The notes beneath the pieces were generated by a model. That model was given only the letters and a program-made list of their open reading frames with translations. It was not told the origin of the DNA and did not search any database. Below, in pieces: positions 59,101 to 64,000 of a stretch of 64,000 nucleotides of DNA; the first letter of the stretch is position 1, and the number at the start of each line of letters is the position of its first letter. Source of the DNA: Thermoguttaceae bacterium (GTDB lineage Bacteria > Planctomycetota > Planctomycetia > Pirellulales > Thermoguttaceae). The position numbers and the translations under genes were made by a program. The DNA is taken from assembly GCA_017937485.1 (NCBI GenBank), contig JAGBDN010000017.1, positions 1 to 64,000 on the forward strand, read 5' to 3'.

Positions 59101-59741
59101 GAGACGCCGCCGACGTCGCCGCGGTTTCGCCTTACGTCGCGCTGATCGAAGAAGAGCTGAACGTCAAGTCGGCGAACTTCATCGAACGCGCCGACCAATA
59201 CGTTTCTTACGCGGTCGTCCCGGACTTCAAGAAACTCGGCCCGAAACTTGGCAAACTCCTCCCGAGCGTCAAGAAAGCGCTCGGCGGAATCGACGGAGCC
59301 GCCGCGAACGCCGAACTCGCCGCGTCCGGAACGCTCAAACTGACGCTCGACTCCGGCGAAACGGTCGAGCTGACGAGCGAAGAAGTCCAAGTTCGCCTTC
59401 AAGCGAAAGACGGATTCGCCGCCGCGCAAAGCGCTTCCTGCGTCGTCGTCCTCGCGACCGAGTTGACGCCGGAGCTGATCGTCGAAGGGCGCGCCCGCGA
59501 ACTCGTCCGCGCGATCCAAGACCGCCGCAAGGAACTGAACTGCGATTACGTCGACCGCGTCGTCGTCGGGCTCGTCTCCGACGCCGCCGAAGTCCGCGAA
59601 GCCGCCGAAACGAAAGCGAATTACGTCAAGGGCGAAACCCTTTGCGTCGACCTCCGTTTCGAAGCGCTCGACGGCGTCGAACCGACCGAAGTCAAGGTCG
59701 ACGGCGCGACGGTCGCCGTTTACGTCGCGATCGCGCGCTAA
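56157..59741 (+). CDS. ileS: Isoleucyl-tRNA synthetase, type 2 (eukaryote-like)
   Basis: Predicted 1194 aa, longer than the roughly 940-aa type 1 enzymes and normal for type 2. Class I motifs: HIGH as HPGH in [16 protein letters not shown] (about residues 56-71), the editing (CP1) domain with [11 protein letters not shown] and [30 protein letters not shown], and KMSKS in [18 protein letters not shown] (about 716-733). The downstream anticodon-binding domain and C-terminal extension lack the zinc-finger cysteines of type 1. Type 2 enzymes are commonly insensitive to mupirocin (known of the family, not shown here). A strong hairpin follows at 59757-59808. Confidence 0.97.
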   Translation: MSNDTPLADGAPSQGANFPQNEEALVRRWRELGVYQESLKRRRASNKGAFVFYEGPPTANGVPHPGHCLTRAIKDLYPRYKTMKGYLCERKAGWDTHGLPVEVEVGKELVAAGLIAENSKEEIEKFGLEPFVHRCIENVFRYTSQWEELTERIGFWVDLKNAYVTYHKSFVESVWFALKNFFDRGLLYQGHKIVWWWAQGGTALSSGEVGQGYREVGDPSVFVRFPLLNDGSDERFANVDLLVWTTTPWTLPSNQFAAVHPDLEYSVVQMKTPEGEADGNPVVLASALVEAVATKAKRTAEVLFTVGGKDLLGKRYVPPFDYYYKTLGDKKGALKDGGEDYLAWRVCPALFVTTDSGTGLVHEAPAFGEVDYDLLVEQKARFVDGQGPDLICAVAANGKFTDAAPEYEGRWVKECDKDISRNLKERGILFHLEQYLHDYPFCWRAPNDPLIQYPRKSWFVKTTKFVDKMLANNAEINWLPEHIKDGRFGNFLATNVDWALSRERFWGTPLPVWVCEETGYQEAIGSYDELLAKPGVAGTDVWAAARDKAKAEKGDAWSEKDDELWEHLKVHKPYIDAVVYDSPKAPGAKMRRVPEVIDCWFDSGAMPFAQLGYPHKEGSKELFEANFPADFISEAIDQTRGWFYSQLAISTLLFGDEASGNPTKAFPHPFKNCIVLGLMLAEWYENNADKNDIRLTEKEALEAFGKGKFAKRVGKMSKSLKNYRLPKEIFDKYGADALRWYFFANQAPWNSIVYSENSIKDSMPEFIIRLWNVVSFFNVYQKIDGFAPEKEIDLAAAKAAGSNLTPEILATAASYRPISERAELDRWILSELNATVKAVDERMDAYDHFAACGQISAFVDSLSNWYVRRSRDRFWSGEESTTKADAYWTLYESLLTLSKLIAPFVPFLAERIWLQLTENFGDAALCSVHLCDYPVADEAAIDEALSKRMAQVREIVSLGRNARMASKLKVRQPLSGVEIVLGDAADVAAVSPYVALIEEELNVKSANFIERADQYVSYAVVPDFKKLGPKLGKLLPSVKKALGGIDGAAANAELAASGTLKLTLDSGETVELTSEEVQVRLQAKDGFAAAQSASCVVVLATELTPELIVEGRARELVRAIQDRRKELNCDYVDRVVVGLVSDAAEVREAAETKANYVKGETLCVDLRFEALDGVEPTEVKVDGATVAVYVAIAR

Positions 59742-59756
59742 GCGTTTGATAAACGA

Positions 59757-59808
59757 CGTTTCCGAAGTCGCGCCGCTTGTTGGTTCGGCGCCGCGGCTTC
59801 GGAAAACG
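59757..59808 (+). terminator. Strong hairpin after ileS
   Basis: CGTTTCCGAAGTCGCG and CGCGGCTTCGGAAAACG pair over about 15 positions with one mismatch and one bulge; no long T-run follows. Confidence 0.65.
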
Positions 59809-59876
59809 CCGCTCCGATTTCTTCCCGTTTTCCATTTCCAACAACCGCCGTCAATATTTGCAAAAGGGCTCTTCTT

Positions 59877-60542
59877 ATGGCTGAAAAACTCCCGATCGCC
59901 GTCTTAATTTCCGGAACGGGCCGCACCCTTAAAAACCTGCTCGACCGTATCGAAGCGGGCTCGCTCGACGTCGAAGTTCGTCTCGTCGTTTCCAGTTCGG
60001 AACGCGCGCTCGGTCTCCAATACGCCGAACAAAACAATATTCCGATCGCGATCGTTAAAAGTTCGGAATTTATCGGCAAGGACGACGACGATAGCAAGGC
60101 AAAATTTAGCGCCGCCGTCTTCGACGCTTGCCGTAAAGCGGACGTCCAATACGTCGCGATGGCCGGGTACCTGAAACTCCTCGCAATTCCGGACGATTTC
60201 GTGGAAAAAGTCTTGAACATTCACCCGTCGTTGCTTCCGAAATTCGGCGGCAAAGGCCTTTACGGTCGCCGCGTTCACCACGCGGTGCTTACCGCAAAGG
60301 AAACAATCTCCGGCGCGACCGTCCATTTCGTCAACGACGAATTCGACGCCGGCCCGATCATCCTGCAAAAGACCGTCGAAGTTCTCCCCAACGACACTAT
60401 CGAATCGTTGAGCGACCGCGTTCTCGAGCGAGCCGAATTCGAAGCCTATCCGGAAGCGCTCCAAGCGATCGCCGAAAACCGCGTCGAGGTCGTTACGATC
60501 GACGGTCAACGCCGCGTTAAGGTTATCGAAAAGAAAGACTAA
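59877..60542 (+). CDS. purN: Phosphoribosylglycinamide formyltransferase (GART)
   Basis: Predicted 221 aa. It transfers a formyl group from 10-formyl-tetrahydrofolate to GAR in de novo purine synthesis, in the cytoplasm. The N-terminal nucleotide loop is ISGTGRTLKNLLD; the catalytic Asn and His are in VLNIHPSLLPKFGGKGLYG (about residues 113-131) and the catalytic Asp in VHFVNDEFDAGPIILQK (about 151-167). The usual SG(x)GSN loop reads SGTGRTLKN, a small variation. Length fits PurN. It is a solitary pur gene here, with hairpins before and after it. Confidence 0.95.
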   Translation: MAEKLPIAVLISGTGRTLKNLLDRIEAGSLDVEVRLVVSSSERALGLQYAEQNNIPIAIVKSSEFIGKDDDDSKAKFSAAVFDACRKADVQYVAMAGYLKLLAIPDDFVEKVLNIHPSLLPKFGGKGLYGRRVHHAVLTAKETISGATVHFVNDEFDAGPIILQKTVEVLPNDTIESLSDRVLERAEFEAYPEALQAIAENRVEVVTIDGQRRVKVIEKKD

Positions 60543-60578
60543 CCGTCCCGCGAAACCGCGTTGTTCCAACGTTTAGCG

Positions 60579-60634
60579 ACCGCTTCGTTTCAACCGTTTC
60601 GACGCGTCTTTTCGACGGCGTCGGAGCGGTTTTG
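60579..60634 (+). terminator. Probable terminator after purN
   Basis: ACCGCT (60579-60584) pairs with AGCGGT (60625-60630) with a GACGC/GCGTC stem inside, followed by TTTTG. Confidence 0.6.
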
Positions 60635-60690
60635 TTCCGTCAATTCCCATTCGGCGCCGGCGCGCCGTCGTTTAATCGAAAGCTCAACCA

Positions 60691-62253
60691 ATGCCGTCTT
60701 TACCGCTCCTTTTAACCGGCCTCTTTTTCGTCGCGATCCTCGCCATCGCGGCGTGGGGTATGAAAAAAACGCAAAACGTGAACGACTTCCTCCTCGGCGG
60801 CGGCGTTCTCGGCCCTTGGATTCTCGCGATCTCCTACGGCGCGGCGTATTTTAGCGCGGTCGTTTTTATCGGTTTCGCCGGGCAATACGGTTGGGTGAGT
60901 TCGTACAAGGCGCTTTGGGTCGGAGTCGGGAACGCGGTTCTCGGCGGCTTGGTCGCTTGGCTCGTTTTAGGTCGTCGCACTCGAGCGATGACGCGGCGGC
61001 TGAACGCGTCGACGACGCCGGAATTTTTCGCGACGCGTTACGGTTCCGACGGGATGAAAATCGCCGGAGCGTTGATTATCTTCCTCTTTTTGCTCCCCTA
61101 CACCGCGTCGGTTTTCGCCGGGTTGACGTACCTTTTCACCGAAGTTTTCCACGTTTCGCTTTTCGTCGCGTTGACCGCGGTCGTCGCCGTTACGGGGCTC
61201 TACATCGTTTTCGGCGGTTACAAAGCGGCGGCGCGCATCGACTTCCTGCAAGGGATCATTATGTTCTTCGGCGCGACGGCGATGGTTTGGTTCGTCGTTC
61301 ATCGTTTCGCCGTCGAACACGGCGGATACGGCGCCGCGTTCGCGAAAGCGTCGGAGCTTTACCGACTTCGCCTCGAAGGCGCGGCGGGCGAGCTTCAAGT
61401 CGCGCCGGTCGACCCGATTTCGCCCCTTGTTTTCTGGTCGGTCGTCTTTATGACGTCGATCGCGCCTTGGGGAATGCCGCAAATGGTTCACAAATATTAC
61501 GCGATTAAAGACGAGAGCCAAATCGTCAAAGGCGCGGTCGTTTGTTGCGTTTTCGCGCTGTTGGTCGGTTGCGCGGCGTACCTAACCGGCGCTTTTTCGC
61601 ACCTCCTTCCGCCGGAAATCCTTGAAAAAACGTTGACGAACGGCGCGATCGACCCGCAAAAACTCGTTCCGATTATGTTGGTCGAGTGCCTGCCGCAATG
61701 GTTCTTGGCGATCATTTTGCTGTTGGTGCTTTCGGCGTCGATGTCGACGCTCTGTTCGTTGGCGTTGGTTTCTTCGGCGGCGGTCGGGGTCGACCTTGTT
61801 AAGGGGTATATCGCGCCGAACGCTTCGGAAAAAACGCACTTGACGATTTTCCGCGTTTGCTGCGCCGTTTTCATTTTCTGCGCGTATTTTATCGCGCTTT
61901 TCAATCCGTCTTGGATCGTCGCGCTGACGTCGCTGAGCTGGGGCGCGGTCGCGGGCGCGTTTTTGGCGCCGTATATGTACGGACTCTATTGGCGTCGGAC
62001 GACGAAAGCGGGCGCGATCGCCGGAATGGTCGCCGGTTTGCTTGTCGCGAACGGGCTTTATTGGGGGCTTTTCATCGTCGAAGGCTCGGGCGTCGCGAAG
62101 AAATTTTCGCCGCTCGTCGCGACGGTCGCGATGCTCGTTCCGTTCGTCGTCGTTCCGACGGTCAGCTTCCTTTCGAAGCCTCTTTCTCCGGAACGCGTCG
62201 CGAAGGCGTTCGGCGACGACGCGACCTCCGAAAAAGCCGACGCGGCCGCTTAA
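60691..62253 (+). CDS. Sodium:solute symporter (SSS family)
   Basis: Predicted 520 aa with about 13 membrane segments. The SSS fold is recognised from NVNDFLLGGGVLGPWILAIS (helix 1 region), FSAVVFIGFAGQYGW, the motif around GLYIVFGGYKAAARIDFLQG (about residues 168-187), the PWGMPQMVHKYYAIKD segment (about 260-275) and the STLCSLALVSSAAVGVDLVK stretch (about 350-369), which has the Ser/Ala residues near the sodium site. It probably imports a small organic solute with Na+; Pro, pantothenate or sugar cannot be distinguished. Not linked to its neighbours. A hairpin (62286-62318) follows. Confidence 0.92.
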   Translation: MPSLPLLLTGLFFVAILAIAAWGMKKTQNVNDFLLGGGVLGPWILAISYGAAYFSAVVFIGFAGQYGWVSSYKALWVGVGNAVLGGLVAWLVLGRRTRAMTRRLNASTTPEFFATRYGSDGMKIAGALIIFLFLLPYTASVFAGLTYLFTEVFHVSLFVALTAVVAVTGLYIVFGGYKAAARIDFLQGIIMFFGATAMVWFVVHRFAVEHGGYGAAFAKASELYRLRLEGAAGELQVAPVDPISPLVFWSVVFMTSIAPWGMPQMVHKYYAIKDESQIVKGAVVCCVFALLVGCAAYLTGAFSHLLPPEILEKTLTNGAIDPQKLVPIMLVECLPQWFLAIILLLVLSASMSTLCSLALVSSAAVGVDLVKGYIAPNASEKTHLTIFRVCCAVFIFCAYFIALFNPSWIVALTSLSWGAVAGAFLAPYMYGLYWRRTTKAGAIAGMVAGLLVANGLYWGLFIVEGSGVAKKFSPLVATVAMLVPFVVVPTVSFLSKPLSPERVAKAFGDDATSEKADAAA

Positions 62254-62285
62254 CGCGCTCTTGCGTCGCGCCTTTTCCTTTCTAA

Positions 62286-62318
62286 GCGACGGCGAAACGA
62301 CGTTCGTTCCGCCGTCGC
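62286..62318 (+). terminator. Hairpin after the symporter gene
   Basis: GCGACGGCG (62286-62294) pairs perfectly with CGCCGTCGC (62310-62318), with ACG/CGT inside. There is no T-run. The 62254-62597 gap holds this and the prc promoter. Confidence 0.6.
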
Positions 62319-62359
62319 GAGTAAAAACGACAAAATCTTTAAAAAAGCCGAAACCCCTC

Positions 62360-62389
62360 TTGCGTCGCGCCCCTTAAATAAGGTATACT
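62360..62389 (+). promoter_or_regulatory. Promoter of the prc protease gene
   Basis: TTGCGT (62360-62365), 18-base spacer, TATACT (62384-62389). Leader of about 200 bases. Confidence 0.65.
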
Positions 62390-62597
62390 CCCCGCGACCT
62401 TTTCTCGACGCGGACGCCGCCCAACGACTTCGCGCGTCGCGTCGCCGCTCCGAAACGGCCTGAAAAGTCGCAAATTTCCGCCCGACGACGCAAGAAAACG
62501 CCGTTCGCGGCAACGAAGAAGCGGGTCGCGACGCGTTGCGAGCGTCCGTCCCCCTAAAATCGCCCAAATCGGCCAACTTGAACGCAAAGGAAGTCGA

Positions 62598-64000
62598 ATG
62601 ACTACAATTTACGCCGGGAAAAAATTTCGATTGGCGTCGTTATTTTTAACCTTCTCGCTAACGCTCGCCGTCTGCGGTTTCGCGGCGACGTCGCCGAACG
62701 AACCGAGCGAACCCCTCAAATCGACCGCGCGCGACCGCTCGATCGCGATCAATTTCACGCGGCTCCTTGAAATTCGACACGTTTCGAAAAATAAGATCGA
62801 CGAAGGCGTTTCCGAACGCGGTTTCGAACTCTTTTTGAAAGCGGTCGACCCGACTAAAATTTACTTGACGCGTCAAGACGTCGACGAATTTGAAGCGCTA
62901 TACGCTAAAGACTGCGCGCTCAAAGCGAAACAAGGCAAACTCGACGCCGCGTTCGCCGTTTACAACCGCTTCCTGCAACGCGTCGACGAACGAGTCGCCC
63001 TCGCGCAAAAACTCCTCGAAGAAAACAACTTCGACTTTACCGTCGACGAAGAATTTATCCGCGAACCGGAATTGCTCGACTATTCGAAAACCGACGCGGA
63101 AGTCGCCGACCGTATGCGTCGTCGCGTCAAATTCGAACTCCTCGCCCTCGAAGCGGAAAAACGCGACGAAGCCAAGGAAAAAGCCGACGAAACCGACGCG
63201 AACGAAACGACCGCCGAAACGCCGGAACCGATCGTCCCGGGTCGCGCCGAAGACCCGATTTCGAAGCTCAAGCGCCGTTACTCGACCCTGCAAAAGCGTT
63301 TCCGCCAAACGTCGAACGACGACCTGCTCGAAATCTATCTGACCGCGATCGCGAACGCCTACGACCCGCACACGACGTTTATGTCGCCGAAATCTTACGA
63401 AAACTTTATGATTCAAATCAGCTTGAATCTCGAAGGAATCGGCGCGACGCTCCAATGGGACGACGGCTACACCATCGTTAAGCGCATCGTCAAAGGAAGC
63501 CCGGCGGAAAAACAAGGCGAACTCAAACTTGAAGACAAAATCGTCGGCGTCGGCCAAGGCGTCGACGGCGAAATCGAGGACGTCGTCGATATGAAGCTGA
63601 CCGACGTCGTCGAAAAAATCCGCGGCAAAGGCGGCACGACCGTCCGTCTGGAAGTCGTTTCCGAAGACGGCAAACGCAAGATTATCCCGATCGTTCGCGA
63701 AAAGATCGACCTCGAAGACTCCGCCGCGCAAAGCGCCGTGTTCGTCGTTTACCAAAAGGCCGACGGAACGACCGAACTTGTCGACGAAGCGGACGCCGAA
63801 ACGAAAAAGCCGGCCGACGCGGTCGCCGCGTTAAAAGTCGGCGTCATCGACTTGCCGAGTTTTTACCTCGATATGAAGGCGAAAAACAGCGGCGGCGCCG
63901 GGCGCAGTTCCTCGACCGACGTTGAAAAATACCTCGAAGAGTTCAACGCGAAAGGCGTCGACGCTTGCGTCCTCGACCTCCGTTACAACGGCGGCGGTTC
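62598..64000 (+). CDS. prc: Tail-specific (C-terminal processing) protease Prc, S41 family, 3' end outside window
   Basis: 467 codons are visible; the gene runs off the right edge. ATG at 62598 after AAAGGAAG. Signal peptide about residues 1-29 (FRLASLFLTFSLTLAVCGFA). The N-terminal helical domain (KIYLTRQDVDEFEALYAKDC), the DPHTTFMSPKSYENFMIQIS segment before the PDZ domain, and the PDZ domain with SLNLEGIGATLQWDDGYTIV and GSPAEKQGELKLEDKIVGVG (about residues 275-330) are as in E. coli Tsp/Prc. The peptidase domain starts VGVIDLPSFYLD and the window ends in DLRYNGGGS, just before the region that carries the catalytic Ser-Lys. An Ala/Glu/Thr-rich linker lies near residues 190-215. It degrades periplasmic proteins from exposed C-termini. 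Confidence 0.95.
   Translation, partial: MTTIYAGKKFRLASLFLTFSLTLAVCGFAATSPNEPSEPLKSTARDRSIAINFTRLLEIRHVSKNKIDEGVSERGFELFLKAVDPTKIYLTRQDVDEFEALYAKDCALKAKQGKLDAAFAVYNRFLQRVDERVALAQKLLEENNFDFTVDEEFIREPELLDYSKTDAEVADRMRRRVKFELLALEAEKRDEAKEKADETDANETTAETPEPIVPGRAEDPISKLKRRYSTLQKRFRQTSNDDLLEIYLTAIANAYDPHTTFMSPKSYENFMIQISLNLEGIGATLQWDDGYTIVKRIVKGSPAEKQGELKLEDKIVGVGQGVDGEIEDVVDMKLTDVVEKIRGKGGTTVRLEVVSEDGKRKIIPIVREKIDLEDSAAQSAVFVVYQKADGTTELVDEADAETKKPADAVAALKVGVIDLPSFYLDMKAKNSGGAGRSSSTDVEKYLEEFNAKGVDACVLDLRYNGGG

Noticed and set aside
56361..59519. 1052-codon minus-strand frame opposite ileS
   Set aside because: It lies wholly opposite a textbook ileS, its translation is low-complexity Arg/Phe/Val-rich with no recognisable domain, and the codon bias of ileS explains the absence of stops.
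1..64000. tRNA genes, rRNA, CRISPR arrays, transposases or phage genes
   Set aside because: I looked for T-arm-like GTTCGA(A/T)TC contexts, repeat-spacer regularity, DDE-type or integrase-like motifs and terminal inverted repeats in the gaps and found none that hold up. Short tRNA-like arms could be missed by eye.

Overview
The window is high-GC bacterial chromosome (strong CGA/GCG codon bias, Arg- and Ala-rich proteins, consensus sigma70-type promoters) with no tRNA, rRNA, CRISPR, prophage or insertion sequence that I could recognise. A PilM-PilN fusion, SHD1-like RVW...LSEADR segments after signal peptides, SUMF1 and carboxypeptidase-regulatory-type secreted proteins, and large families of exported proteins of unknown function point to Planctomycetota. 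A gut or host-associated Pirellulales/Thermoguttaceae-like lineage is my best guess, but that is inference, not proof.

Layout. 0-4.2 kb (minus): two type IV pilus or secretion-type proteins, the first cut by the window edge. 4.8-15.3 kb (mostly plus): a small lipoprotein, tadA, an OleA/FabH-like thiolase, hemG followed by a 3'-end duplicate of itself, a PfkB sugar kinase convergent with a GRP-type sugar permease, an SBF/BASS transporter, ispF and apbE. 15.3-22.6 kb (minus): two exported proteins with carboxypeptidase-regulatory-like repeats (one also SUMF1-like, with a probable premature amber stop), a GNAT acetyltransferase and an ABC-2-type permease. 23.0-26.0 kb: an exported TPR protein and an exported alpha/beta hydrolase.

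26.3-52.0 kb is the remarkable part: twelve consecutive same-strand genes (called A to L here) for paralogous exported proteins. Each has a signal peptide and one to five copies of a short motif of the form (L/F)-(D/E)-(V/I)-P-x-G-(E/Q)-(S/T)-x-x-F-Y-x-x-R, and ten of the twelve end in a TlpA-like thioredoxin-fold domain. Only B and K keep the CGPC active site. Nine other copies of the domain have lost both cysteines, and C and L lack the domain. The array is bracketed by a duplicated pair (B-C and K-L, each a canonical TlpA, then a terminator, a near-identical promoter and a thioredoxin-less paralogue), contains a recent tandem duplication that includes a promoter (I and J), and holds a double-length fusion (D). 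This looks like an actively expanding, lineage-specific family of pseudo-thioredoxin exported proteins whose function I cannot name.

52.2-64 kb returns to housekeeping genes: a very acidic small protein, aspS, a purine nucleoside phosphorylase, a type 2 ileS, purN, a sodium:solute symporter and the start of a tail-specific protease (prc) that runs off the right edge.
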